Shown: positions 53,604 to 61,932 of the stretch, in pieces
Numbering within the stretch: position 1 is the stretch's first letter
Layout: the number at the start of each line of letters is the position of its first letter
Origin: Tateyamaria sp947503385
Lineage (GTDB): Bacteria > Pseudomonadota > Alphaproteobacteria > Rhodobacterales > Rhodobacteraceae
Assembly (NCBI RefSeq): GCF_051195235.1
Contig: NZ_JBNFZM010000002.1
Location: 1 to 64,000, forward strand
Direction of reading: 5' to 3'
Length of the DNA: 64,000 bases
Made by a program: the position numbers and the translations under genes
The notes under the pieces: model-generated
Database searches by the model: none
What the model saw: only the letters and a program-made list of their open reading frames with translations
What the model was told of the DNA's origin: nothing

Positions 53604-54692
53604 TTAGTCCTCCGAATTGGATGCAAGGAGCGTGCTTTTGGGCGCGCGGGGCAGTGACAGGCGGAACACGGTGCGTCCCGGTACAGATGTGACGGAAATC
53701 CAGCCGCCATGGTCCGAAATGATTTTGCTGACCAGCGCCAGACCCAGACCGGTGCCGTTTTCCTTGCCCGATACAAACGGATCAAAGATATCAGCAGCGA
53801 TGCCGTCCGGCAGGCCCGGACCATCGTCGATGATCTCGATCTGCAAGGGCAGCGACTGGCCGCTGCCATCGGCGCGGCGCAGGCGAAAGGAATGTTCGAA
53901 ATAGCTGTGCAACCGGATTGTACCGCCAGCGTTCCCGGCCGCCTCGGACGCGTTCTTGAGCAGGTTCAGAACCACCTGCAACAACTGGTCCGGGTCGCCA
54001 AAGGCCAAGGGCAGCGAGGGGTCGTAATCCTCGATAATGGTCATGCTGGCCCCAAACCCCAGCAGCGCCGACCGGCGCGCCCGGTCCAGAACGTCGTGGA
54101 TGTTGACCGCCTGCAAATCAGGGGGCGACAGGTTGCCGAACTGTTCGACCTGTTCCAGCAGTTTGACGATGCGCCGCCCCTCTTCGACGATCAGGTCGGT
54201 CAGTTCGAGGTCCTCGGGCTTGAGGTTCATACTGAGCAATTGCGCAGCCCCGGTGATCCCAGCGAGCGGGTTCTTGATCTCGTGTGCGAGCATTTCCGCC
54301 ATGCCAATGGCGGACTTTGCGGCGGATTTGACCGAATGGTTCTGTGTCATGCGCCCCGCCAGTTCGCGCGGGGAAATCATCATCACCATGTGATCGGCGG
54401 CCCCCTGAAGCGGGGCAATCTGCAAGGCGCATTGCAGCGGCGGGCGCTGGCCGTTGCCCACATCGACATCGTTCACAAACAGCGGCGTGCCGTTCTTGCG
54501 GGCGCGCGCCAGACTGTCCTCCAGAGGTGCATCGACGGCCAATTGGTCCCAGAGCGGCAGGCCGATCATGGATTTGGCCGAGGCGTTAAAGAACCCTTCG
54601 GCGGCCGAGTTGATGTCGACAATTTCATCGCCCGGTCCAATCACAATGGTTGGCACTGGCAATGAGGCCCAGAGATCGCCAACCGCTGTCAT
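53604..54692 (-). CDS. ntrB: Nitrogen regulation sensor kinase NtrB
   Basis: 362 residues, soluble. PAS domain (SLPVPTIVIGPGDEIVDINSAAEGFFNAS), H box MAEMLAHEIKNPLAGITGAAQLL, and HATPase_c (LNLLKNASEAAG, DDGPGLPDG, GTGLGLALVSKI). It phosphorylates and dephosphorylates NtrC under control of PII. The ATG at 54692 overlaps the dusB stop as ATGA; the longer upstream frame is inside dusB and is not used. Confidence 0.96.
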   Translation of the reverse strand: MTAVGDLWASLPVPTIVIGPGDEIVDINSAAEGFFNASAKSMIGLPLWDQLAVDAPLEDSLARARKNGTPLFVNDVDVGNGQRPPLQCALQIAPLQGAADHMVMMISPRELAGRMTQNHSVKSAAKSAIGMAEMLAHEIKNPLAGITGAAQLLSMNLKPEDLELTDLIVEEGRRIVKLLEQVEQFGNLSPPDLQAVNIHDVLDRARRSALLGFGASMTIIEDYDPSLPLAFGDPDQLLQVVLNLLKNASEAAGNAGGTIRLHSYFEHSFRLRRADGSGQSLPLQIEIIDDGPGLPDGIAADIFDPFVSGKENGTGLGLALVSKIISDHGGWISVTSVPGRTVFRLSLPRAPKSTLLASNSED

Positions 54693-55669
54693 GCCGCCGC
54701 CATCCCGGCATCCGGCATCAGGGCACGCGGCAGCAGGTCCATGGCCTCCTTGGGTGTCTTGGCGGTCAGAACCGCGCGCCGCAGCGCCGGTGGTGTGCCC
54801 GCGTGATCCATGTACCAGCCCAAATGCTTGCGCGCGACGCGCAGACCCAGCGGTTCGCCGTAAAAGCGCAGCATATCCTCGTAGTGACGCAGGACCAGCG
54901 TCGCCAGAGCGTCCCCCTTGGGCACTTCCGGCGCAGGTGTGCCATAGAGCGTGTGCGCGACCTGTGCCAACAGCCACGGCTGTCCTTGCGCGCCCCTGCC
55001 AATCATGACGCCGTCCGCCCCGGACTGTGCCAAGGCGCTGCGCGCTGTTTCGGCATCGACAATATCGCCATTGGCGATGACGGGGATGTGCACAGCCTCT
55101 TTGACTGCGCGGATTGCTGTCCAGTTTGCGCGCCCTTTGTAAAACTGGCAGCGTGTCCGGCCATGGATCACGATCTGGCGGATGCCTGCCGCCTCGGCCC
55201 GTGCCGCAATTTCGGGCGCGTTCATCAGCGCATCATCCCAGCCCAGCCGCGTCTTCAGCGTCACGGGGATGTCGACCGCGCCCACCACCGCATCAATCAG
55301 GCGCAGCGCGTGATCCGGCTCGCGCATCAAGGCCGAGCCGGAATAGCCGTTTACCACCTTTTTGGCGGGGCACCCCATGTTGATGTCGATCACCCGCGCG
55401 CCCTGTCCGGCCACCATGCGCGCGGCCTCTGCCATGGGCAGCGGCTCGCGCCCGGCAAGCTGCACGGCTGTGCCTGCGGCTCCCAGACCCAGTTCGGCCT
55501 TTTCGCGGCTGCCGGGACGTGCGTTGAGCATGTCGTGGCTTGCCACCATTTCCGACACGACAAGACCCGCGCCGAACTCGGACACGATGGTGCGAAACGG
55601 CAGGTCGGTGATTCCGGCCATGGGTGCCAGCATCACGGGTGCGGCCATGTCGAGGGGAAAGCGGTTCAT
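54689..55669 (-). CDS. dusB: tRNA-dihydrouridine synthase DusB (NifR3)
   Basis: 326 residues from the ATG at 55669 (MNRFPLDMAAPVMLAPMAGITDLPFR). FMN-dependent TIM barrel with catalytic Cys in INMGCPAKKVVNGYSGSALM, IHGRTRCQFYKG, and ANGDI. It reduces uridine in tRNA. As nifR3 it is the first gene of the nifR3-ntrB-ntrC operon of Rhodobacter. The promoter is expected in 55670-55796, which also holds the 55767-55785 palindrome. Confidence 0.96.
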   Translation of the reverse strand: MNRFPLDMAAPVMLAPMAGITDLPFRTIVSEFGAGLVVSEMVASHDMLNARPGSREKAELGLGAAGTAVQLAGREPLPMAEAARMVAGQGARVIDINMGCPAKKVVNGYSGSALMREPDHALRLIDAVVGAVDIPVTLKTRLGWDDALMNAPEIAARAEAAGIRQIVIHGRTRCQFYKGRANWTAIRAVKEAVHIPVIANGDIVDAETARSALAQSGADGVMIGRGAQGQPWLLAQVAHTLYGTPAPEVPKGDALATLVLRHYEDMLRFYGEPLGLRVARKHLGWYMDHAGTPPALRRAVLTAKTPKEAMDLLPRALMPDAGMAAA

Positions 55670-55766
55670 GCGGGCGTGCTTAATCCTTGTGCTGTTATCC
55701 GGGCTATAGGAGCCGGACGTTTTGCTCAATGAAAGCAGCCCCCAACAGCGCTGCATCAAATTGCGT

Positions 55767-55785
55767 TTGCCTAAAATATAGGCAA
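55767..55785. promoter_or_regulatory. TTGCCTA-N5-TAGGCAA inverted repeat between dusB-ntrBC and ispD
   Basis: Perfect 7-bp arms (55767-55773 and 55779-55785) around AAATA, 12 nt before ispD and 98 nt before dusB. A likely regulator site for one or both divergent units; I cannot name the regulator. Confidence 0.5.
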
Positions 55786-55796
55786 CTCCCACGCCC

Positions 55797-56519
55797 ATGG
55801 ACAGCGCAGACCCCAGTGCCTATGCAAGTGCCATGACCCGTTCAGGCCCAGATGCACACAGTGCCGCCGCCGTGATCGTGGCCGCCGGGCGCGGCACACG
55901 CGCGGGCGGTGACGCCCCAAAGCAGTGGCACCAGCTGGCGGGGCAACCGGTGATTGCCCATACGCTTGACGTGTTCCGCCGCCACGCGGCGATCTCGCAA
56001 ATCGTTCTGGTCACGCATCCCGACGATGCGGACAGGCTGGCGGCACTGGATACGGGTGGCGTGCAGATCGTGCCGGGCGGCGCGGACCGGGCCGCGTCGG
56101 TGCGGGCCGGGATAGATGCGGTCACGGGCTGCGACCGGGTGCTGATCCACGACGTCGCCCGCCCGCTGGTCGCAGGTGCCGTCATTGATGCGGTGCTGGA
56201 GGCGCTTATGTCCCATGACGGTGCAGCCCCTGCGCTGCCCGTTACAGACGCGCTGTGGATGGGGGCCGACGGCATTGTCACCGGAACACGGGACCGGAGC
56301 GGCCTTTACCGCGCGCAAACGCCACAGGGATTTGCACTGAATGCCATCCGGGCTGCACATGCGGCGCACGCAGGCGGTGCTGCCGATGATGTGGAAGTCG
56401 CACGCGCCTATGGCCTGAACGTCGCCATTGTGCCGGGGGACGAAGACAACATAAAGATCACCATGCCCGGCGATTTTGCACGGGCGGAACGGCTGCTGTG
56501 GGGGCGGAATGGACATTAG
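55797..56519 (+). CDS. ispD: 2-C-methyl-D-erythritol 4-phosphate cytidylyltransferase
   Basis: 240 residues from the ATG at 55797 (an ATG at 55833 is possible). The CTP loop is AAVIVAAGRGTRAGGDAPKQW, with VLIHDVARPLV and the later YRAQTPQGF and EDNIKITMP. It makes CDP-ME in the non-mevalonate isoprenoid route. Its end overlaps ispF by 11 nt; many alphaproteobacteria have the two fused as IspDF, and here they are separate but overlapping. Confidence 0.95.
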   Translation: MDSADPSAYASAMTRSGPDAHSAAAVIVAAGRGTRAGGDAPKQWHQLAGQPVIAHTLDVFRRHAAISQIVLVTHPDDADRLAALDTGGVQIVPGGADRAASVRAGIDAVTGCDRVLIHDVARPLVAGAVIDAVLEALMSHDGAAPALPVTDALWMGADGIVTGTRDRSGLYRAQTPQGFALNAIRAAHAAHAGGAADDVEVARAYGLNVAIVPGDEDNIKITMPGDFARAERLLWGRNGH

Positions 56520-56988
56520 GCTGGGGAATGGGTTCGACGTTCATGCGTTTGGACCGGGCGATCACGTGATGCTGTGCGGGGTTAAAGTGCCGTTCACCCA
56601 AGGCCTCGTTGGGCATTCGGACGCTGATGTGGGCCTGCACACGATCACCGATGCGATTTATGGTGCCGTGGCCCAAGGCGACATCGGCACGCATTTCCCC
56701 CCGACTGACCCCAAATGGAAGGGCGCGGAAAGCCATATTTTCCTGCGCCACGCTGTCGATCTGGCAGCCGAAATGGGGTTTATCGTGCAAAACATCGACT
56801 GCACGCTGATCTGCGAGTTTCCCAAAATCGGGCCACATGCCGCCGGGATGCGTGTGCGGGTCGCGGATATTGCGGGCATTGACGCGGGCCGTGTGTCCAT
56901 CAAGGCGACCACAAGCGAAAAGCTGGGCTTTACCGGGCGCGGCGAAGGCATCGCCTGCATCGCCACAGCCGCCCTGTTGGGCGCATGA
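56509..56988 (+). CDS. ispF: 2-C-methyl-D-erythritol 2,4-cyclodiphosphate synthase
   Basis: 159 residues. The zinc and substrate motifs GNGFDVHAFGPGDHVMLCGVKVP, VGHSDADVGLHTITDA and KATTSEKLGFTGRGEGI are all present. It cyclises CDP-ME2P. The start at 56509 is inside ispD; the stop overlaps pgpA as ATGA. Confidence 0.97.
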   Translation: MDIRLGNGFDVHAFGPGDHVMLCGVKVPFTQGLVGHSDADVGLHTITDAIYGAVAQGDIGTHFPPTDPKWKGAESHIFLRHAVDLAAEMGFIVQNIDCTLICEFPKIGPHAAGMRVRVADIAGIDAGRVSIKATTSEKLGFTGRGEGIACIATAALLGA

Positions 56989-57479
56989 TCGCGCGCGCCA
57001 TTGGCACGGTCTGCGGCGTGGGCAACCTGCGCCCTGCACCGGGCACGTGGGGTTCCGCCGTTGCGTTGCCCGTGGCGTGGGTGATCCATGTCGTGGGCGG
57101 CTTTCCCCTGTTTCTGGCAGCCGCGGGTCTGGTTTTTGTCATGGGATGGTGGGCCACGGCGCAAATCACACGCGGCAGCGACGACCACGACCCGTCCGAA
57201 ATTGTTGTGGACGAGGTGGCAGGCCAGTGGATCGCCCTGTTTCCGCTGTCCTATGCGGCAAGCACACGCGGGCTGGATATTCTTGATCTGTGGCCCGGTT
57301 GGGTGTCCGCCTTTGTGCTCTTTCGTCTGTTCGACATCTGGAAACCATGGCTGGTGGGCTGGGCCGACCGGCGGGGCGACGCGCTTGGCGTGATGCTCGA
57401 CGATGTGATTGCCGGGGTTTTTGCCGCTGTGGGCGTGATCGCGATGGCCGCTCTCGCCCACGGGGTGCTGATGCGATGA
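56985..57479 (+). CDS. pgpA: Phosphatidylglycerophosphatase A
   Basis: 164 residues with four helices. The N-terminal LRPAPGTWGSAVALP, and HDPSEIVVDEVAGQWIAL with the acidic catalytic residues, then FRLFDIWKPWLVGWADRRG..GVMLDDVIAGVFA. It makes phosphatidylglycerol by removing the phosphate. ATGA overlaps on both sides put it in the ispDF-pgpA-cinA unit. Confidence 0.95.
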   Translation: MIARAIGTVCGVGNLRPAPGTWGSAVALPVAWVIHVVGGFPLFLAAAGLVFVMGWWATAQITRGSDDHDPSEIVVDEVAGQWIALFPLSYAASTRGLDILDLWPGWVSAFVLFRLFDIWKPWLVGWADRRGDALGVMLDDVIAGVFAAVGVIAMAALAHGVLMR

Positions 57480-57949
57480 CCCACGCCGCCGACATCCTGC
57501 ACCGCGCCGCGGCGCAAGGTATCATGATCGCCACGGTCGAAAGCTGCACAGGTGGCATGGTCGCCGCCGCACTGACGGATATCCCCGGATCGTCCGCCGT
57601 GGTCGAGCGCGGGTTTGTCACGTATTCCAATCAGGCCAAGGTCGATCTGGTGGGGGTCAGCCCGGCAACACTCGACGCTTACGGCGCCGTGAGCGAAGCG
57701 GTCGCCGCGGAAATGGCGAGCGGAGCGCTGGCCCACGCGCCCGTGCAACTGGCCGTCTCGATCACGGGTATCGCCGGTCCAGGTGGTTCAGAACACAAGC
57801 CCGAAGGCCGTGTGTGCTTTGGCATCGCAACCCCTGATGGCACGCAAACCGAAACCGTGGAATTCGGCGCATTGGGGCGCGACGCGGTGCGACAAGCGGC
57901 CTGCAATCACGCCCTGTCGCTGCTCAGCGCCGCTTTGCGCCGCGACTAA
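57476..57949 (+). CDS. pncC: CinA C-terminal domain protein (nicotinamide-nucleotide amidohydrolase)
   Basis: 157 residues, the free-standing CinA C-terminal (PncC) form: ATVESCTGGMVAAALTDIPGSSAVVERGFVTYSNQAK, then SITGIAGPGGSEHKPEGRVCFGIA. The Ser and Thr of ESCTGG are the active site for deamidation of nicotinamide mononucleotide. Start at 57476 overlaps the pgpA stop (ATGA). Confidence 0.93.
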   Translation: MTHAADILHRAAAQGIMIATVESCTGGMVAAALTDIPGSSAVVERGFVTYSNQAKVDLVGVSPATLDAYGAVSEAVAAEMASGALAHAPVQLAVSITGIAGPGGSEHKPEGRVCFGIATPDGTQTETVEFGALGRDAVRQAACNHALSLLSAALRRD

Positions 57950-58010
57950 ATTTACAGCATCACGCCGCGCAAAGCGCACAAATTTTCATCATTTTGCAAT
58001 TTGCCCACAA

Positions 58011-58044
58011 AACAACCCGCCCCGCGGGCTGTTGCCTCTTTTTT
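58011..58044 (+). terminator. Rho-independent terminator after the ispDF-pgpA-pncC unit
   Basis: AACA-A-CCCGC (58011-58020), loop CCC, GCGGG-C-TGTT (58024-58033), one internal mismatch, followed by GCCTC and six T (58039-58044). It ends the upstream unit, so amt must have its own promoter in 58045-58106. Confidence 0.75.
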
Positions 58045-58106
58045 CCGCATGTGACCTCCGCCACAGCGCCGTGCAACAGACCAAGAACCCAAAACGGGAG
58101 GGGACA

Positions 58107-59288
58107 ATGAACGGAGCCGATACCGCCTGGATCATCGTGGCAACTGCACTGGTGCTGCTGATGACGCTGCCGGGCCTTGCGCTTTTTTATGGGGGCCTTG
58201 TGCGCGCCCGCAACGTGCTGAGCGTGTTCATGCACTGCTATGCCATCGCGTGCCTGATGAGCGTGCTGTGGTTCGTGCTGGGCTATTCCATCGCCTTTGG
58301 CGGCGGTGACAGCGGATATTGGGGCGGCCTCGACAAATTGCTGCTGAGCGGCGTGACCGCTGACAGCCTCAGCGGCACCCTGCCCGAAGTGTTGTTCTTT
58401 GCGTTCCAGATGACATTCGCCATCATTACGCCCGCGCTGATCGTGGGTGCGTATGTGGAACGTGTTGGTTTTGGCTTTGTACTGCTGTTTTCAGGGCTCT
58501 GGATGCTCTTGTGCTATGCGCCGGTGGTCCATTGGGTCTGGGGCGGCGGAATGCTGGCTGATGGTGGCATCTTTGGGGAAACCGGCGTCAAAGACTTCGC
58601 GGGCGGCATTGTGGTGCATGAAACGGCGGGCCTTGCTGCGCTGGTGTTGGCCGTCTTCCTTGGGCCGCGCAAAAACCAAACCGTGCCGCCACACAATCCC
58701 GGCATGGTGATGATGGGTGCGGCGCTGCTTTGGGTCGGCTGGTTTGGCTTCAATGGCGGGTCGCAACTGGCCGCCGATGGCGGCGCGGCCATGGCGCTGA
58801 CCGTCACGCATATCTCTGCGGCCACCGCGTCGCTCACTTGGGCGCTGTGGGAAAAGATCAAGTTTGGCAAAGCCTCTCTCGTGGGCATGGTCACCGGCAC
58901 CATCGCGGGCCTCGCCTCCATCACGCCAGCCTCCGGCTTTGTCGGTCCGATCGAGGCGCTGATCATCGGCGCGGTCGCGGGTATCCTGTGCCAAGAGGCG
59001 GTCGTGCTGATCCGCAACGTGCTGAAAATAGACGACACGCTGGATGTGTTCGCCGTGCATGGCGTCGGCGGCATCTTTGGCACGGTCATGATCGCAGTGT
59101 TTGGCGCAGGCGCATGGGCCGCACAGCTTGGATCGCTGGTCATCGTCGGCGTGTTCACCGTGGTTGTGACCGTCGTCCTGATCTTTGTGGTCAAGGCCAT
59201 CACGCCGCTGCGCGTCGACGAAGAAACCGAGACAAATGGCCTCGACCTCGCCGTGCATGGCGAACGCGCCTACGACGTCAGCAGCTGA
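58107..59288 (+). CDS. amt: Ammonium transporter
   Basis: 393 residues with about eleven helices and no cleavable signal. Amt signatures: ALFYGGLVRARNVLSV, GAYVERVGFGFVLLFSGLW, YAPVVHWVWGGGMLA, FAGGIVVHETAGLAALVLAVFLG (twin-His region), WVGWFGFNGGS, and DDTLDVFAVHGVGGIFGT. It carries ammonium into the cell. GGGAGGGG precedes the ATG at 58107. No glnK is adjacent, unlike most amtB loci, although ntrBC lies 3.4 kb away. The 3' end overlaps MmgE by 19 bp. Confidence 0.96.
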   Translation: MNGADTAWIIVATALVLLMTLPGLALFYGGLVRARNVLSVFMHCYAIACLMSVLWFVLGYSIAFGGGDSGYWGGLDKLLLSGVTADSLSGTLPEVLFFAFQMTFAIITPALIVGAYVERVGFGFVLLFSGLWMLLCYAPVVHWVWGGGMLADGGIFGETGVKDFAGGIVVHETAGLAALVLAVFLGPRKNQTVPPHNPGMVMMGAALLWVGWFGFNGGSQLAADGGAAMALTVTHISAATASLTWALWEKIKFGKASLVGMVTGTIAGLASITPASGFVGPIEALIIGAVAGILCQEAVVLIRNVLKIDDTLDVFAVHGVGGIFGTVMIAVFGAGAWAAQLGSLVIVGVFTVVVTVVLIFVVKAITPLRVDEETETNGLDLAVHGERAYDVSS

Positions 59289-60562
59289 GCGAAACGCGTT
59301 AGGTCATCACCCTCGATGGCCTGCCACAGATCATCCGCCCGTGCGCCCACCAGCGCGCGGGCTTTTTGCTGGCACCGGTCTGCCCGTGTGGCGGGATCGG
59401 TCGCAGCCAAGTCCGTGGTGATGATCGCGTCGCCAACCGTCACGCGGGCCTGCATCTCCGACAGGGTTGGATCCCCGACCACCGCAACACGCTTGCGCCA
59501 CGCCACAAGGTCCGGATCTCGCGCGCAGGCATCGGTAAATTGCGCTATGTTCGCTGTTCTGATCCCATGTGCAGCCATTGCAGCCACATGGGCGTAGCTG
59601 AACTTTGCCTCAAGCCCGGTGGTTGGATCGGGCTTGTTGCAAACAGACAGCCAGCGCGGATGCGTCTCGATACGCACCATGTCTGCCACCCGCAAACCCT
59701 CGACCTGCGCCAACGCCTCCAGCGTCGCGTGCAACCCGTGGCAACAGGCGTGAAATTTGTGCGACACGTCACACATACGCCAGGCAAAGGGCACATCATC
59801 TCCCGCTCCGTGATGCGTCTCGCCAAAGCCGAGCGGGCCGTCCAGCCCATCGGCAGCAGACGTCATGCCCGCCGCCGCCCATTGCGCCGCTTCCACCCCG
59901 GCCCGCGCCGCCAACCCGGCATTGAGCGGCTTGCCCATTGTCCCGAACTGCGATTTGAGCCCCGACGCCATGGTCGACGCCAGCCCCAGCGCACGGCGCA
60001 TCCGTTCATCCCCGAGCGCCATCAGCCGACCCGCGGCAATCGTCGCGCCAAAGGTCCCGGCGGTCGCAGTCTGGTGATAGCCCACCTGATAATGCCCCCG
60101 GCCCAGCCATAGGCCAACGGCAACCGACGCCTCTGCCCCCACCAAGGCTGCATCAATCATTGCGGACATCGACACGCCGCGCGCCTCTGCGATGGCCAAT
60201 GCGGCGGAGACGACAACCACCGACGGATGCCCGATATGTGCAAAATGCGTATCGTCGTAGTCCAAGGCGTGCGACAGCGTGCCGTTGACCAGCGCCGCGT
60301 CCGCTGCGTCGCTCGTGCGCCCATCAAACCGCGTGCACGGTCCCTGCCCTGTCAGCGTGTTCGCCCATGTGTCAAAACCGCCCTCGGCCCGGCCCGCCAT
60401 GCCACACACCGCCCAATCAAGCACCGACAGCCGCATGACCGCCCGCTCGGGCGCCCGCGTCTCCGCCTGCGCATAGTCTTGCAACAGCGCGGTGATCCCA
60501 CCCCGTCTCTGTCCCAAAAAATCCTCCCCGAAGGGTCGGCCCGCCAAAAGGCCGCCCCTCAC
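59270..60562 (-). CDS. MmgE/PrpD family protein
   Basis: 430 residues from a GTG at 60562 that overlaps the upstream stop (GTGA). Landmarks: VLDWAVCGMAGR, ALVNGTLSHALDYDDTHFAHIGHPSV, GHYQVGYHQTATAGTFGATIAAGRL and KFHACCHGLHATLEAL. The family holds 2-methylcitrate and cis-aconitate-related dehydratases; no prp genes are here, so the substrate is open. Repeat copy 2 lies inside the first 20 codons and supplies GGGGAGG before an in-frame TTG, which is a possible alternative start. Confidence 0.9.
   Translation of the reverse strand: MRGGLLAGRPFGEDFLGQRRGGITALLQDYAQAETRAPERAVMRLSVLDWAVCGMAGRAEGGFDTWANTLTGQGPCTRFDGRTSDAADAALVNGTLSHALDYDDTHFAHIGHPSVVVVSAALAIAEARGVSMSAMIDAALVGAEASVAVGLWLGRGHYQVGYHQTATAGTFGATIAAGRLMALGDERMRRALGLASTMASGLKSQFGTMGKPLNAGLAARAGVEAAQWAAAGMTSAADGLDGPLGFGETHHGAGDDVPFAWRMCDVSHKFHACCHGLHATLEALAQVEGLRVADMVRIETHPRWLSVCNKPDPTTGLEAKFSYAHVAAMAAHGIRTANIAQFTDACARDPDLVAWRKRVAVVGDPTLSEMQARVTVGDAIITTDLAATDPATRADRCQQKARALVGARADDLWQAIEGDDLTRFAQLLTS
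60501..60534. repeat. Short dispersed repeat, copy 2
   Basis: 34 nt, starting CCCCGTCTCTGTCCCA, nearly identical to 15745-15779 (six A in place of seven, one C/G change). On the minus strand it gives GGGGAGGATT then TTGGGACAGAGACGGGG inside the 5' end of the MmgE frame. Confidence 0.7.
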
Positions 60563-61002
60563 CCGTAAAGCGCTGCGGCCCGCCGTTCGAACGCGCGCAC
60601 AATGCGCTGCATCGCTTCGTTGAACACAACGCCAATGATGCCTTGCAGGATCGCGTTCTTGAACTCGAAATCCACAAAAAATGTCACGTTGCAGCCGCCT
60701 TCCGCTTCGGAAAAGGCCCAGTTTGACTTCATGTAACGGAATGGACCGTCAAGATACTCTGTCTCGATCCGGTGCGTGCCGGGATACAGCACAACGCGCG
60801 ACCCGAACCGTTCGCGGAACACTTTGAAGCTGATGACAAGGTCCGCCTCCATCACCTCATGGTCATCCCTAGGCGTGATCTGGCGCACGCGGGCTGCGGC
60901 ACACCACGGCAAGAACTGAGGATAAGACGCCACATCCGCCACCAGATCATACATCTGTTGCGGTGTGTAAGGCAGGAAGCGGGTTTCGGAATGGGTCGGC
61001 AT
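60559..61002 (-). CDS. COQ10/RatA-type START-domain protein (ubiquinone-binding)
   Basis: 147 residues, SRPBCC fold. PYTPQQMYDLVADVASYPQFLPWCAAARV, then LVISFKVFRERFGSRV, and FVDFEFKNAILQGIIGVVFNEAMQRIVRAFERRA match the COQ10/RatA (PasT) family, which binds or delivers ubiquinone; the toxin role given to some homologues is not supported here by any antitoxin neighbour. It is followed by MmgE with a GTGA overlap. Confidence 0.88.
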   Translation of the reverse strand: MPTHSETRFLPYTPQQMYDLVADVASYPQFLPWCAAARVRQITPRDDHEVMEADLVISFKVFRERFGSRVVLYPGTHRIETEYLDGPFRYMKSNWAFSEAEGGCNVTFFVDFEFKNAILQGIIGVVFNEAMQRIVRAFERRAAALYG

Positions 61003-61071
61003 CACGCTATGGGTTTAGGACAGGTGCCGTGCGATGTGTCGCGCAAACGGTGTGAAATCAAGGGGGGTGCC

Positions 61072-61608
61072 ATGGCACAGCGGCCATATGTCATAGACCA
61101 GATGATCTCGGCCAAGGCGATTGCCGCCCGGATCGAAGCGCTGGCCCGCGAGATCGAAGCCGAGTTTGAGGGCACGGACAAACTGGTCGTGGTGGGCCTT
61201 TTGCGCGGCTCCTTTGTTTTTATCGCTGATCTTGTGCGGGAACTGGACCTGCCGATCGAGGTTGATTTTCTTGAGGCGTCATCCTACGGCGACAGCACCG
61301 AATCCAGCAGGGAAGTCCGCATTCTCAAGGACTTGCGTGGCGCAATTGAAGCCCGCGACGTGCTGGTGGTCGAAGACATCGTAGACACAGGCCACACCAT
61401 GCATCACGTCAGCACACTGCTTGCCTCGCGCAAGCCCCGGCGGCTCAAGACCATCGCCTTGCTGGACAAACCGGCGCGGCGCGAACTGTCGTTCAAGGCC
61501 GATTGGACCGGTTTCGAAATTCCTGATGAATTTGTGGTGGGTTACGGAATTGATTACGCGCAGCGCAATCGCAACCTGCCCTTTATCGGCAAAGTGCGGT
61601 TTACCTGA
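61072..61608 (+). CDS. hpt: Hypoxanthine phosphoribosyltransferase
   Basis: 178 residues. It salvages hypoxanthine/guanine with PRPP. The flexible loop is LEASSYGDSTESS, and the PRPP motif is VLVVEDIVDTGHTMHHV. Aromatic stacking and end motif DEFVVGYGIDYAQRNRNLPFIG. AAGGGGGG lies upstream of the ATG at 61072. The 3' end overlaps the small minus-strand gene by 8 bp. Confidence 0.96.
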   Translation: MAQRPYVIDQMISAKAIAARIEALAREIEAEFEGTDKLVVVGLLRGSFVFIADLVRELDLPIEVDFLEASSYGDSTESSREVRILKDLRGAIEARDVLVVEDIVDTGHTMHHVSTLLASRKPRRLKTIALLDKPARRELSFKADWTGFEIPDEFVVGYGIDYAQRNRNLPFIGKVRFT

Positions 61609-61810
61609 ACAGACGCCGCGTGACGTTGCCGACGGTTTCGCCCTGCACCAACGCATCATGCAGCGCGTATTTCGTCGGATCACCGCCCTCCACGGCGTCA
61701 ATCGCCGCAAGTGCGTCCCGCAAATGCGCTATCGCAACGCTATGTTCTGCCGGGTTCAGGTCAAGGACGATCTGTTCCAGCGTTGATCTGATGTGTGTCA
61801 CATCGGCCAT
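61601..61810 (-). CDS. Small hypothetical protein
   Basis: 69 residues or fewer (MADVTHIRSTLEQIVLDLNPAEHS…AIDAVEGGDPTKYALHDALVQGE…RRLFR). Helical, no signal or cysteine. Similar short proteins occur in Rhodobacterales but I do not know a function. An in-frame start further upstream would add 22 residues. Convergent with hpt. Confidence 0.55.
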   Translation of the reverse strand: MADVTHIRSTLEQIVLDLNPAEHSVAIAHLRDALAAIDAVEGGDPTKYALHDALVQGETVGNVTRRLFR

Positions 61811-61932
61811 TCGGCGCACCCCCAGTGCCGCTGAAGCACGTGGGTTTATGGTCATCCGCGGGACCGGAAGTGTCAACGCAAACTTACACCACCATGGGTT
61901 GTATTTTTTGGCCGGAGCGCACTCTGTCCGGC

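Noticed and set aside
57960..58106. NtrC or sigma54 site upstream of amt
   Set aside because: I looked for GC-N10-GC with TGGCAC-N5-TTGCA and for paired NtrC sites but found only the terminator and weak matches.
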